64,000 nt of DNA from an uncultured Lachnospiraceae bacterium (GTDB taxonomy: Bacteria; Bacillota; Clostridia; Lachnospirales; Lachnospiraceae): contig CAJUHH010000009.1 in assembly GCA_910585965.1 (NCBI GenBank), positions 1-64,000 on the forward strand. The letters are read 5' to 3'. Below are positions 8,071 through 17,288 of this stretch, piece by piece. The notes beneath the pieces are model-generated. The model ran no database searches. It worked only from the letters and a program-made list of their open reading frames with translations, and had not been told where the DNA came from. The stretch's first letter is position 1, and each line of letters opens with the position of its first letter. The position numbers and the translations under genes are program-made.

Positions 8071-9006
8071 ATGGATGAAACAACAAAATGGCATGGGAAA
8101 CGTTATTATTCCCTGGATGCTTATCTTAAAAATACCTATGGAAAGAAATTCAAAAAAATTTCTATCGATGCCGGTTTTACCTGTCCCAATAGAGACGGCA
8201 CGCTGGATACGCGCGGATGCATTTTCTGCAGCGCGGGGGGCAGCGGAGATTTCGCCCTGCCTTACGGATCAATAACGGCAAAAGAACCTTATATCGCTTA
8301 TTTCCAGGCCTATACCTGCACTTATGCCCCCGTTGGTTCTTTAGATAAAATTTACCGAAGCGCTCTGGAAGACCCGTTTGTAACAGGAATTTCCATCGCT
8401 ACCAGGCCGGACTGCCTTCCGCCGGAAGTCCTCTCCCTTCTCTCGGTTTTAAAAGCAGATTATCCCGGCAAGTTTATCTGGATTGAGCTTGGTCTACAGA
8501 CAATCCACGAAAAAACAGCCGATTATATCCGGCGCGGTTATCCCCTGGACTGTTTTTCCCATGCCATGCAGCAGCTGCATGATTTAGAAATACCCGTGAT
8601 CGCCCATATCATCCTCGGGCTTCCCGGCGAAAATGAAACCATGATGCTCCAGACGATCGATTACCTTAACGCGGTCTCTGTATTCGGGGTCAAGCTCCAA
8701 CTCCTTCATATATTGCGAAACACCGATCTGGCGCTGGATTATGAGCAAGGATTATTTTCTGCCCTATCCATGGACGGCTATTTAGGCCTTCTCATCAGCT
8801 GCATCCGCCGCCTTTCGCCGGATACCGTTATCCACAGGGTGACAGGCGACGGGCCAAAAGAACTATTGGTCGCGCCTTTATGGAGCCGCGAGAAGAAAAA
8901 GGTCCTGAACAGCCTCCACCATCGCATGAAACTGGAGAACGCCTATCAGGGAAAAGATTGGAAAGGAATAGATGATTATGATGCAAGAACCTTTGACGCT
9001 CTATAA
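8071..9006 (+). CDS. YhcC/TIGR01212-type radical SAM protein
   Basis: A 311-residue radical SAM enzyme of the YhcC type. The cluster cysteines C38, C50 and C53 (FTCPNRDG, then GCIFC) have the C-x11-C-x2-C spacing of this family in place of the classic CxxxCxxC. SIATRPDC and HIILGLPGE are further family marks. The reaction and substrate are unknown; members are suspected of acting on RNA or protein. It starts 4 bp after the malic enzyme stop and overlaps the DUF4364 gene by 35 bp, so the three are probably co-transcribed. Confidence 0.88.
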   Translation: MDETTKWHGKRYYSLDAYLKNTYGKKFKKISIDAGFTCPNRDGTLDTRGCIFCSAGGSGDFALPYGSITAKEPYIAYFQAYTCTYAPVGSLDKIYRSALEDPFVTGISIATRPDCLPPEVLSLLSVLKADYPGKFIWIELGLQTIHEKTADYIRRGYPLDCFSHAMQQLHDLEIPVIAHIILGLPGENETMMLQTIDYLNAVSVFGVKLQLLHILRNTDLALDYEQGLFSALSMDGYLGLLISCIRRLSPDTVIHRVTGDGPKELLVAPLWSREKKKVLNSLHHRMKLENAYQGKDWKGIDDYDARTFDAL

Positions 9007-9493
9007 ACTGATTGTCCTTTTTATGCTGGATCAGGTCGATTTCCCCCTTACCAGCGCACAAGTAAGCGATTTTATCCTGAATAAGGAATACACTTCCTTC
9101 CTTACCCTGCAGCAGGCCATTTCTGAATTGGATGAAGCAGGCCTGGTCGCCACCCGCTCGATCGGCAACCGAACGCATCTGCTTATTACCGGAGAAGGCA
9201 AGAATACCCTTTCCTTTTTCGAAAACCGCATCAGCCATACGATCAAAAAAGAAATCGTACAATACTTAAAAGAAAAAGAAATGTTTCTCCGGGATGAAGT
9301 GTCTATCACTGCGCAATACTATCGGTCCACAACGGGGGAATACGATGCCCGCCTCACCGCAAGAGACAAAAATACAACTCTGGTAGACATCACGCTTTCT
9401 GTTCCCACGGAAGAATCCGCCGTCGCCATCTGTGATAACTGGCAGCAGAAAAACCAGGAAATATACCAATTTCTTGTCGAACAATTATTTTAA
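8972..9493 (+). CDS. DUF4364 family protein (predicted winged-helix regulator)
   Basis: A 173-residue DUF4364 protein. The N-terminal half (about residues 5-80) reads as a winged helix: LTLYKLIVLFMLDQVDFPLTSAQVSDFIL, then AISELDEAGLVATRSIGNRTHLLITGEG. The C-terminal half is a beta-rich domain. DNA binding is inferred from the fold; no target is known. AAAGGA precedes the ATG at 8972; ATGs at 8978 and 8981 are alternatives. Its stop overlaps that of the convergent DUF5722-like gene by 4 bp, and no terminator separates the two opposing units. Confidence 0.85.
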   Translation: MIMMQEPLTLYKLIVLFMLDQVDFPLTSAQVSDFILNKEYTSFLTLQQAISELDEAGLVATRSIGNRTHLLITGEGKNTLSFFENRISHTIKKEIVQYLKEKEMFLRDEVSITAQYYRSTTGEYDARLTARDKNTTLVDITLSVPTEESAVAICDNWQQKNQEIYQFLVEQLF

Positions 9494-11319
9494 CGTTTTT
9501 TTATGATCTGGCTCCAATCAGAAATTCCAATCATGCCTTTTGCAAATCCCGTATATTGTTCTTGCTGTTCCGTATCCATATATTTATACACTTGGTATGC
9601 ATATTTATGAGATCCATCCAAGCGGTTCAGACCCATGGCCAGCCCCTGGGCTATTTCTTCTGCCGCGTCCGTCTGCCTGGAAAACAAGATGGAATCGATA
9701 TGCTGGTTGGCCTCCGCTATTTTATAGGCGTATGCGATGGCCGCCGCCTGTACTTCTTCCCCCTTCAACGAAGTATATCCCAGCTCGCTCAATATAACGG
9801 AACGTACTTCCCCTTCTTCCGTCAAAAAAGTTTCCTGCTGCAAATAGTCAGTGACAACATGGATATTCGCCATCGTCACCATGGAGGTATCTGCCGAATC
9901 CTTCACTAACTTGGAAGGATTCCATAAATAAGGCGTTGTCAGAGGAGCGTTATAGGGATGGAATGCCAGCCCCCATTCCATATCTCCTTCCGCTTTGACC
10001 TGCCTGTTAAATTCATCCAGAATATCCCTCCCGTCATAATTTCCCGAAGAAAGATCCCTGTTCCACTGCTGGTCCAAGGAAATGTATACTCTCGCCGAAC
10101 CATTTGTGCTTCTGATCGCATTATAAAAGATGCGGAATGCCTTTGCGTACTCCCGCACGTAAGTCTCCAGATCCACATATTCCATATAATTCCATTCTTT
10201 TCTCGCATTGATTTCATTGCCGATCACCCAGTTTTCGACCAGCCCTCTCCCGCTGGAAGCGCTGGAATACCTTTCTGCCAGAAAAGCTCCGACTGCAGCC
10301 AAACATTCCGTCCCAGCCTTATCGCTGGCATTAAAAGCATAATAGGGTGCAGATCCGATTCCCTGCCGTGACAGGGGATGTACCAGCTGCGGGTAAGACG
10401 CAGACACGTCATTTAAAAGGATTGCCGTAATTTCAATCCCTTTTGCGGATAAAATGCTGAAAACAAGATCATACTCCGACATAACCTGCCCGTTAAACGA
10501 ATAAGTCTTTCCTTGATAAGTATAATGGATAGTAGGATGAATGCCATCGGTCGTCTGTCCAAGAATCCTGGACACCGGGATATTATACGCCGCATGTTTT
10601 ACACCGAGATCATCCAATTCCTGCGAACGCAGCTTATTGGGATCCACCAGCAGCCCTTTTTTGGTAGATGGCTTCTTGCCATCGGAATGCCGCTTCGCCG
10701 ATTCTTCAGGATTCGTAATATAATGGGGACGGCTGACCTCCACATATTCTCCGTCCTTCTTTACCGCCACGATAAATTTACGGAATACTTCGCTCCCTGT
10801 CCCTGTATAATTTTTCTCAACCTGGAATTCCACCGCCTCATCCTTATACTCCCGTTCCAGATAGGTGCTGTCTTTGGCAATTCCGTCTTCATATGATTCC
10901 ACCGCAAACAAATAATAATATTTATCATCGCTGACCGGAATTCCCTCCGCCAAAGCCTCCACCACGATCTTCCCTTTTTCCCCGTCGATCCGACAGGAGT
11001 CAATCCGCGCAAACTCTCCTCGGTTTTCCTCCGTCAGCTCTACCAAAGGCGGACGCTTTCCCAGGGAATCCTTTACCCTTCTGGCCGACTCTGCGGAAAA
11101 GTCCAATATTTTGTCGCCTTGTTCCTCCACCGCCCGGTCTGCCGCGCTGCGTTTCTCCTCTTCCCTTTCCTGATCCTTTGCCTCTCTTTCCATGCGGGCC
11201 GTCTCGATTGCCGCCATCTTCCCATCCTGAAGCATCTTGGCCGTTAAGCCGCCCGCTGCTAAAACAAATAAGCCGGATGCGGCCGCAAGAACCACTCTTT
11301 TAATTCTCTTCCTGTCCAT
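9490..11319 (-). CDS. DUF5722-like exported protein, putative glycoside hydrolase
   Basis: A 609-residue protein with a signal-anchor helix at residues 8-25, a charged helical stretch to about 65, a beta-sandwich-like region (about 90-200) and a C-terminal barrel-like domain (about 220-609). WVIGNEINARKEW (E369) and ILSELGYTS (E512) look like the acid/base and nucleophile blocks of clan-A glycoside hydrolases. I assign it to DUF5722 with moderate confidence; the substrate is unknown. It is last in the STM401x-type operon, overlapping rarA by 20 bp, and is presumably on the outer face of the membrane. Confidence 0.75.
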   Translation of the reverse strand: MDRKRIKRVVLAAASGLFVLAAGGLTAKMLQDGKMAAIETARMEREAKDQEREEEKRSAADRAVEEQGDKILDFSAESARRVKDSLGKRPPLVELTEENRGEFARIDSCRIDGEKGKIVVEALAEGIPVSDDKYYYLFAVESYEDGIAKDSTYLEREYKDEAVEFQVEKNYTGTGSEVFRKFIVAVKKDGEYVEVSRPHYITNPEESAKRHSDGKKPSTKKGLLVDPNKLRSQELDDLGVKHAAYNIPVSRILGQTTDGIHPTIHYTYQGKTYSFNGQVMSEYDLVFSILSAKGIEITAILLNDVSASYPQLVHPLSRQGIGSAPYYAFNASDKAGTECLAAVGAFLAERYSSASSGRGLVENWVIGNEINARKEWNYMEYVDLETYVREYAKAFRIFYNAIRSTNGSARVYISLDQQWNRDLSSGNYDGRDILDEFNRQVKAEGDMEWGLAFHPYNAPLTTPYLWNPSKLVKDSADTSMVTMANIHVVTDYLQQETFLTEEGEVRSVILSELGYTSLKGEEVQAAAIAYAYKIAEANQHIDSILFSRQTDAAEEIAQGLAMGLNRLDGSHKYAYQVYKYMDTEQQEQYTGFAKGMIGISDWSQIIKKR

Positions 11320-12646
11320 TCGATTTTGCCTCTTTTTTTATCCTCGCCATATGTTCCCGTATTTTTTTCTCATATCCATTGTCCGAAGGCCTATAAAACT
11401 CCCTTCCGCTCAACTCATAGGGCAAGTATTGCTGTTCCACATAGTGGTTCGGATAATCATGGGCATATTGATATCCAATCCCCCGCCCTAATTTTGCAGC
11501 CCCCTTATAATGGGAATCTTGTAAATGCACTGGCACTGGAAGATTGCCTGTTTCTTCCACCGTCTTCGCCGCTTCTCCGATCGCCTCCACCGCCGCATTG
11601 CTTTTCGGCGCACATGCCACATAGGCAGCCGCCTGGGCCAGAATGATCTGCGCTTCCGGCATTCCGATTCTTTCTGCCGCCAAAGAAGCGCTGACCGCTA
11701 CCTGGAGGGCGGCCGGATCCGCATTCCCTACGTCTTCCGATGCGCAGATCATAATGCGCCTTGCAATAAAGGTAACGCTTTCCCCTGCATATAACATGCG
11801 GGCCAAATAGTAAACGGCCGCATCCGGATCCGAACCCCTCATACTCTTAATAAAAGCCGATATCGTATCATAGTGGTTATCCCCCGACTTATCATAACGA
11901 ATCACTCGTTTCTGAATGCATTCCTGCGCTACTTCCACCGTAATATGTATCTTGCCGTCTTCACTCCGCTCCGTCGTCATAATGCCAAGTTCTACCGCAT
12001 TCAGGGCATGTCTTGCATCCCCTCCCGACAAGTCTGCCAGAAAATCCAGAGCGTCTTCATCGATCTCCGCCTCATATGCCCCCATTCCCCTGTCCTTATC
12101 ATATACCGCCCGCTTTAACAACGTCCTGATATCTTCCATCGCCAAAGGCTTCAATTCAAAAACAACCGAACGGGAAATCAATGCCCCATTCACTTCAAAA
12201 TAAGGGTTTTCCGTAGTCGCGCCGATTAAGATGACCGTTCCATCCTCCACAAAGGGAAGCAGATAATCCTGCTGCCCCTTATTGAACCGGTGGATTTCAT
12301 CAATAAACAATATGGTCTTTTTCCCATACATCCCTTGCATATCTTTTGCTTTTTCCACTACCGCTTCCATATCCTTCTTTCCGGCAACCGTAGCATTGAT
12401 TTGGGTAAATTCCGCGCTGGTGGTATTGGCAATCACTTTGGCAAGGGTAGTTTTCCCTGTTCCCGGAGGCCCATATAAAATAATAGAGCTTAATTTATCC
12501 GCCTGAATCGCCCGGTATAGCAGCTTGTCCTTCCCGATAATATGCTGCTGCCCCACCACCTCGTCCAATGTCCTCGGACGCAGTCTGGCGGCCAGAGGCG
12601 ATTCCTTTTCCATATTCGTATTCCTCATATACTCAAACAAATCCAT
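11300..12646 (-). CDS. rarA: Replication-associated recombination protein A (RarA/MgsA)
   Basis: RarA is an AAA+ ATPase of the clamp-loader type that acts at stalled replication forks. Walker A is ILYGPPGTGKTTLAK, Walker B is ILFIDEIHRFNKGQQD, and sensor 1 is GATTENPYFEVN. The C-terminal part contains the tetramerisation region (SNAAVEAIGEA and HLQDSHY). The ATG at 12646 is preferred because AGGAG precedes it; an in-frame GTG at 12679 would add 11 residues. It overlaps the STM4011-like gene by 14 bp and the DUF5722-like gene by 20 bp, so it is fully embedded in the operon. That is an unusual setting for a gene normally on its own or by tRNA-related genes. Confidence 0.95.
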   Translation of the reverse strand: MDLFEYMRNTNMEKESPLAARLRPRTLDEVVGQQHIIGKDKLLYRAIQADKLSSIILYGPPGTGKTTLAKVIANTTSAEFTQINATVAGKKDMEAVVEKAKDMQGMYGKKTILFIDEIHRFNKGQQDYLLPFVEDGTVILIGATTENPYFEVNGALISRSVVFELKPLAMEDIRTLLKRAVYDKDRGMGAYEAEIDEDALDFLADLSGGDARHALNAVELGIMTTERSEDGKIHITVEVAQECIQKRVIRYDKSGDNHYDTISAFIKSMRGSDPDAAVYYLARMLYAGESVTFIARRIMICASEDVGNADPAALQVAVSASLAAERIGMPEAQIILAQAAAYVACAPKSNAAVEAIGEAAKTVEETGNLPVPVHLQDSHYKGAAKLGRGIGYQYAHDYPNHYVEQQYLPYELSGREFYRPSDNGYEKKIREHMARIKKEAKSNGQEEN

Positions 12647-14147
12647 CTCTTTCTTCTCCTGTCCCTTCCCCTTTTCCACAAAGCTTTACCATACCTGCAT
12701 CTTCCTCCGAATCCCCTATGGCATAAGTTTCTTCCGGCACAATCCCCAGCCACCTGCACAATATTCGGACTCCCGCCGCCTTATCCGCCCCTGCATCAAC
12801 AATTTGCAGACAATTTCCTTCCACAAAACACCGCACTTCCTTTCTATCCTTATCCGGCAGGGCAAGCAATACCTCTTCCATTTCCTGCATCTTCCAAGGC
12901 TTATGGGCGGAACGGAGCAATGTGGCTTTATACGCTTTTCCATCCTTTTTGCAAACCAACAGCCGGCAGGAAAAAATATTTTTCAATGCCTCTAACGCCT
13001 GCAAAACAGAATCTTTCAAAAAAATAACCTTCTCCTTCTTTTCCCCATCCTTTTCCAACACAATATGCGCACCGCCTGCAAAAACCCCTCCGCTGAAAAA
13101 CCGGCATATCCCTTTACACCGTCTTATCCCATCTTCCAAAGGCAGTGTGGTGACAAAAAAGAGCAAAGAGCCATCCCGGAAAAGCCCCTCCAGCCCTGCC
13201 GAAACTGCCGCCGGAATCCTGTCCTTTTTGGATAAAACAGAGGGATTGCCGGATTCCTTGCCCGGCATCAGGTTCCCCTCTTCGTCCGGTATAAGGGTTC
13301 CCTGTATATCCAAAAAAACTGCCTTCGGCCTCCGGGGAATACGGAACAGGGGATAAGTGCCGAACAGCATCCGGTTCCATTCCTCTTCCCGTCCGCCGTA
13401 AGCAAGATAACAGGTGCATCGTCTTCTTCCGCATCTGTCCAACGCCTGACTGATGTTGCACAATCTCAGCCGCCCATCCCCTTCCACAAAAAGCCGCCCC
13501 TTGCAAAGGCTCTCTTTCGCCACAGGCGGCATCAATTCCCTTAAAAAATAAGGGTCTATTGTAAGACACGCTTCGGTTTCCTCCTCCGTATACGGCCTCC
13601 CCAGCCCATCCATCCGATTCAGCCAAAAGTATATTTCTTTGGGCAATTCCCTGCGCAATGCCTGCAGCAGCCCCAGATTCTTTGGCGCTCCTACTGCCCC
13701 TGCGCTAAGGGCAATGCCCCTGTCCCTGAGCTGCCTGCACTTACCTGCAAATTCCGCAACGGTTGTCATCTCCGGGTGGAACGTGGCCCATATCCTTAGT
13801 TTTTCCCGGATTCCCCCGGCTCCCTCAAAAATGCCCAGCGATTCTTCCAATGAAAAGCTAAAATTCGTCTGCGCCCCCACCGCCTCTATCCACGGAAGCA
13901 TACTGATATGCGCCATCCCTTCCCAATACCATGGATGAATCAACGCTTCCCCATAAGGAACTACCATCAAAGCGCCTGTTCCCAGCCTTCTGCTATTCGC
14001 CCGGAAAGCTCCTATAAAAGCATTCCATTGCTCCCTGTCTTTTTCCAGTTCCTTCTCCGACAGAGGTTTTTTAGAAAAAGGGCAATAAGAGCAACGGTAA
14101 TTGCAGCTTTTCAGGCTGCCCCTATATAACACCATATGGCTGTCCAT
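12633..14147 (-). CDS. STM4011-family radical SAM protein fused to a HAD-like domain
   Basis: A 504-residue fusion. Residues 1-250 match the STM4011 radical SAM type: the 4Fe-4S cysteines are C15, C19 and C22 (CNYRCSYC), and a second cysteine group (C215, C230, C239, C244, C246) may bind another cluster. Residues 275-500 read as a HAD domain: AVFLDIQGTLIP near 280, FVTTLPLEDG near 333 and IGDSEEDAGM near 478. Motif I is D-x-Q-G-T, lacking the second Asp that serves as acid/base in HAD phosphatases, so phosphatase activity is doubtful. STM4011 proteins are normally only the first half. It overlaps the STM4012-like gene by 26 bp. The reaction is unknown. Confidence 0.82.
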   Translation of the reverse strand: MDSHMVLYRGSLKSCNYRCSYCPFSKKPLSEKELEKDREQWNAFIGAFRANSRRLGTGALMVVPYGEALIHPWYWEGMAHISMLPWIEAVGAQTNFSFSLEESLGIFEGAGGIREKLRIWATFHPEMTTVAEFAGKCRQLRDRGIALSAGAVGAPKNLGLLQALRRELPKEIYFWLNRMDGLGRPYTEEETEACLTIDPYFLRELMPPVAKESLCKGRLFVEGDGRLRLCNISQALDRCGRRRCTCYLAYGGREEEWNRMLFGTYPLFRIPRRPKAVFLDIQGTLIPDEEGNLMPGKESGNPSVLSKKDRIPAAVSAGLEGLFRDGSLLFFVTTLPLEDGIRRCKGICRFFSGGVFAGGAHIVLEKDGEKKEKVIFLKDSVLQALEALKNIFSCRLLVCKKDGKAYKATLLRSAHKPWKMQEMEEVLLALPDKDRKEVRCFVEGNCLQIVDAGADKAAGVRILCRWLGIVPEETYAIGDSEEDAGMVKLCGKGEGTGEERDGFV

Positions 14148-15477
14148 GCATTTCCTCCCACTCTTCCATTGCCTTTTGTATTTCGGTGGAAATCAACTGG
14201 GGACCTAGATAATCGGACAGGCCCAGCCCCGTCTCTGTCAAGGCAAGGAATTCTTCCCTTTCTCCCCCTGTTCCATTTCCGTTCCGCGTCCTTTCTTGCC
14301 CGTTCCTCTTCCATTGGAGCAATCCCTGTCCTATCCAATCATGCAAAATAGGGAAATCTTCCATAAGCCCCGTTCCAAAATGCCTTTTGTATCTTCTGGC
14401 ATCCAATCCCGGATAAATGAATAAATGGCGGATTACATAACGTCGTTTCCTTTCCTCTTCCGACAGTAATATCCCATGTTTAATGTGGATAAAATCCACG
14501 GTATTTTCATATTCCTCCAGCCGTTTGGCACATTCTTCCCCAGTCACGGCATAAGGGCTGCAAAAATGGAGATTGCCCAAATAGCTCCTTCCTCCGCACC
14601 CCAGGGCCAGCGAAGTTCCCAAACCGCATTCGGAAAATCCCCTTTCTTTGCCCTGCCGCACAAACCGCCGCATGGAATCCTGCCGGAAGCCTTCCCCCCG
14701 CAGGAAATTGCTGGCTTCCTGGTATTGTAAATAAGCGCCTTCCGGGTCAGGCACCACTCCGACGTGCTCCAGCCATGCGCCATGCTTGACATACAAGGGA
14801 TACAAAAAGATTTCATCCGGCGCATAAGCAAGGGCTTCTTTCAAAGAAGACAACAGGCTTTCCACCGTCTGCCCCGGAATCCCGTAAATAAAATCCACAT
14901 TGACGCAAAGGAAATCATAGGTTTTTATCCGCTCCAACGCTTCTCTGGCCTGCCTGGCCCCATGCCGCCTCCCCAGAACCGAGAGTTCTTTATCCGAAAA
15001 GCTTTGGATGCCCATACTCACTCTGGTCACGCCCTCCTGTGCCAAAATTTCCAGTTTCTTTCCTTCGGTCTGGTTGGGCGCCGTCTCTATTACAATTTCC
15101 CTGTTATCCTCCAAACAAAAATATTGTTTCATGCAGGCAAACATCCGCTCTATCTGCCCTTCTTCCAATAAAAGCGGTGTGCCGCCGCCAATCACAAGCT
15201 CCGAAAATTCCGCCGCGTAAGGAGCCAATAATGTTTCATACTGCCCGCACTGCCTCTCTACCGCATCCAAATATCGGTCCATGGCTTCCTTCCCCTGCCC
15301 CGTTACCGAAAATAAATTGCAGTAGCCGCATTTTTCCTGGCAAAACGGGATATGGAGATACAGCCCATGCCCTTTGCCAGCCAGCAAGGGGGCATATTCT
15401 TTCAGGGAAATGCCGGATATCGGGCGATATGCGGTTTTGTGGGGATAGCTGTACATATATTGTTGATATGGATTCAT
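14122..15477 (-). CDS. STM4012-family radical SAM protein (HemN/HemW-like)
   Basis: A 451-residue radical SAM protein of the coproporphyrinogen-oxidase-like superfamily. Cluster cysteines are C46, C50 and C53 in LHIPFCQEKCGYCNLFS; GGGTPL, VSMGIQSFSDKEL and VDFIYGIPGQT are the usual HemN-type blocks. Its genetic context places it in the STM4012 group and not with haem enzymes: the STM4011-, 4013-, 4014- and 4015-like genes all adjoin. A GGGAGG Shine-Dalgarno precedes the ATG. The substrate is unknown. It is 32 bp downstream of the HAD gene. Confidence 0.85.
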   Translation of the reverse strand: MNPYQQYMYSYPHKTAYRPISGISLKEYAPLLAGKGHGLYLHIPFCQEKCGYCNLFSVTGQGKEAMDRYLDAVERQCGQYETLLAPYAAEFSELVIGGGTPLLLEEGQIERMFACMKQYFCLEDNREIVIETAPNQTEGKKLEILAQEGVTRVSMGIQSFSDKELSVLGRRHGARQAREALERIKTYDFLCVNVDFIYGIPGQTVESLLSSLKEALAYAPDEIFLYPLYVKHGAWLEHVGVVPDPEGAYLQYQEASNFLRGEGFRQDSMRRFVRQGKERGFSECGLGTSLALGCGGRSYLGNLHFCSPYAVTGEECAKRLEEYENTVDFIHIKHGILLSEEERKRRYVIRHLFIYPGLDARRYKRHFGTGLMEDFPILHDWIGQGLLQWKRNGQERTRNGNGTGGEREEFLALTETGLGLSDYLGPQLISTEIQKAMEEWEEMHGQPYGVI

Positions 15478-15509
15478 GCGGACACCTCCCTGCCAGCTGA
15501 TAAATGATA

Positions 15510-16322
15510 TTATCGACCCTTTCTTTCATCCGTTTCCCCCATCATATACGTAAGGCATTCCTCCATATTGGCAAAACCACGTTCTGCATATTGCTTTAAT
15601 CCGGCACAGCCACTGGTAATATAATAGCCATGATATGCTTGAATCATAGATAAATCATTGAGCGCATCCCCTATGACAGCAACTTTATCCGGATGATAAT
15701 ATTCCTCAATCCACCGCACCCCTGTTTCCTTGCTGACCCCATATGCCGTCACATCGATCACATCTTTATTGCAATGGAAAGACAGCCTTCCGTCAAACAA
15801 TTGGAACAGCTCTTTTGCCAACAGCTCCGCCTTCTCATCGGATTCATTTTTAATAAAAAACGATATGACTGTCATCTGCCGGAAAGACTCCTCTGTCAGC
15901 TTTTCTATCTTCATTTTTTCTCTTTCCAAATCCCTTATTTCCGGTCTGCTGTCATACAGCATCCCCGATGATTCCAAACCCGCCGCCCCAAAACAGACCA
16001 CCTTTTTCCGTTTTACAAAATCCGCCAGCTCCACAGCAGTCTCATGGCTGATTTCACAGGCATGAAGCAATTGGAAATCTTTGCTCCATATCGCGCTTCC
16101 GTTCTGGGCAATCAAAAAATCCGTCTCTATCCCATACTTCTTAAGCTCCGGGTCTATCATCCCTTTGGAACGTCCTGTAACGAGCCCAAATAGATTGCCC
16201 TTCTTCCTGAATCGGCGAATCGCTTCGATATCTCTTTTTTCTACCGTCGGTTCTTTCTCCTTATGGGAATATTGTTTTATGGTTCCGTCATAATCAGATG
16301 CTAAAAGCTGCATGGTTTTCAT
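15510..16322 (-). CDS. HAD-superfamily hydrolase (Cof type)
   Basis: A HAD phosphatase of the Cof/IIB type, about 270 residues. Motif I is SDYDGTIKQ with both aspartates, motif II is LVTGRSKG and motif IV is VIGDALNDLSMI, so it looks catalytically complete. The start is uncertain: GGAAAGG lies just upstream of ATGs at 16322 and 16313, while an in-frame ATG at 16385 has no Shine-Dalgarno. It lies between the STM4013- and STM4012-like genes and probably handles a phosphorylated intermediate of the same pathway, which is inference. It is distinct from the HAD domain fused to the STM4011-like protein. Confidence 0.82.
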   Translation of the reverse strand: MKTMQLLASDYDGTIKQYSHKEKEPTVEKRDIEAIRRFRKKGNLFGLVTGRSKGMIDPELKKYGIETDFLIAQNGSAIWSKDFQLLHACEISHETAVELADFVKRKKVVCFGAAGLESSGMLYDSRPEIRDLEREKMKIEKLTEESFRQMTVISFFIKNESDEKAELLAKELFQLFDGRLSFHCNKDVIDVTAYGVSKETGVRWIEEYYHPDKVAVIGDALNDLSMIQAYHGYYITSGCAGLKQYAERGFANMEECLTYMMGETDERKGR

Positions 16323-16392
16323 CCTTTCCGGTTCTATCAGTAGGTATTTGCAAATTTGCCGGTATTTCCATCGGCTGTCTGCCATTTGTTAT

Positions 16393-17286
16393 TTATAAGA
16401 AAAAATGTTTATACGGGATCATATTTACTGCCGGGTGATGGATGCCGTGGAATTGGCAGCCGTCTTCCCCGTAGCAGGTTCCATGGTCCGAACAGCAGAT
16501 AACGAAGGTATCGCCCCGTTGCTTCTTCCATCCGTCGAACAACCTTCCCAGTTCACCGTCCACATACCGCAAAGCAGCCATATGGCTTCGCAAATCGTCA
16601 TGGGATGCACCGTCCAGATAAAAATAATTGGGATAATGGATGGCATCCACATTCAAGTAAAGGAAAATATGTGTTTCCTTCTCTGCGGATTCTATTTTTT
16701 TCAAAATAAAGTCCACCTGGTTTTTCGTGCTGTCTTTCACCGGGCAGCCAAAAGAAGGGTTCCAGTAGCTTTTCTGGAAAAACCCGGGGAATACCTTTCC
16801 GATATCCGAACGCTTATCGAAAAACGAAACCCCTCCCACGCACCATGTATCATACCCGTCCTTTTCCAACCCTTCCATAATCGTACTGCCGGAGAATCCG
16901 TAAGCCCCTCCCGGCGTCTTCTTTCCAAGCCCGATGGATTGGGGGAAAAAAAGCATCTCCCTATCCGCCACATTCTTAGCATCATACCGGCAAGGCAAAA
17001 ACCCGGCAAACATGGCATGATGGGAAGGATAAGTAAAATTCCCCGGTGCCTGGCATTTTTCCCATGAACCGTACCGATTTAGTATCGGAGTTCCTCCGGC
17101 CTTTTCTTCCTGCACCGCCGCATCGTAACGTAAAGTATCCAGACAGATAAACAAAATATCGCAGCTTCCCACCACCCGATTCATATCCACGGAAGGTTTC
17201 ACCCGCTCTTTGCCTGAAAGAAACAAACGGAAAGGAACCTCTTTTTCCGTTATCTTTTCTTCCCCTCTTTCCGTACTATTATCCAT
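16393..17286 (-). CDS. STM4013-family sulfatase-fold hydrolase
   Basis: A protein of about 297 residues with the alkaline-phosphatase/sulfatase fold. Metal-ligand blocks are ILFICLDTLRYDA near the N-terminus and CCSDHGTCYGED near the C-terminus; NFTYPSHHAMFAG supplies a Thr/Ser at the nucleophile position. A CxPxR sulfatase-maturation motif is absent, so a phosphodiesterase or phosphotransferase role is as likely as sulfatase. The ATG at 17286 has AGGAG at good spacing; 17304 is an alternative. It lacks a signal peptide and is therefore cytoplasmic. It begins 2 bp after the STM4014-like stop. Confidence 0.82.
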   Translation of the reverse strand: MDNSTERGEEKITEKEVPFRLFLSGKERVKPSVDMNRVVGSCDILFICLDTLRYDAAVQEEKAGGTPILNRYGSWEKCQAPGNFTYPSHHAMFAGFLPCRYDAKNVADREMLFFPQSIGLGKKTPGGAYGFSGSTIMEGLEKDGYDTWCVGGVSFFDKRSDIGKVFPGFFQKSYWNPSFGCPVKDSTKNQVDFILKKIESAEKETHIFLYLNVDAIHYPNYFYLDGASHDDLRSHMAALRYVDGELGRLFDGWKKQRGDTFVICCSDHGTCYGEDGCQFHGIHHPAVNMIPYKHFFL

Positions 17287-17288
17287 AT

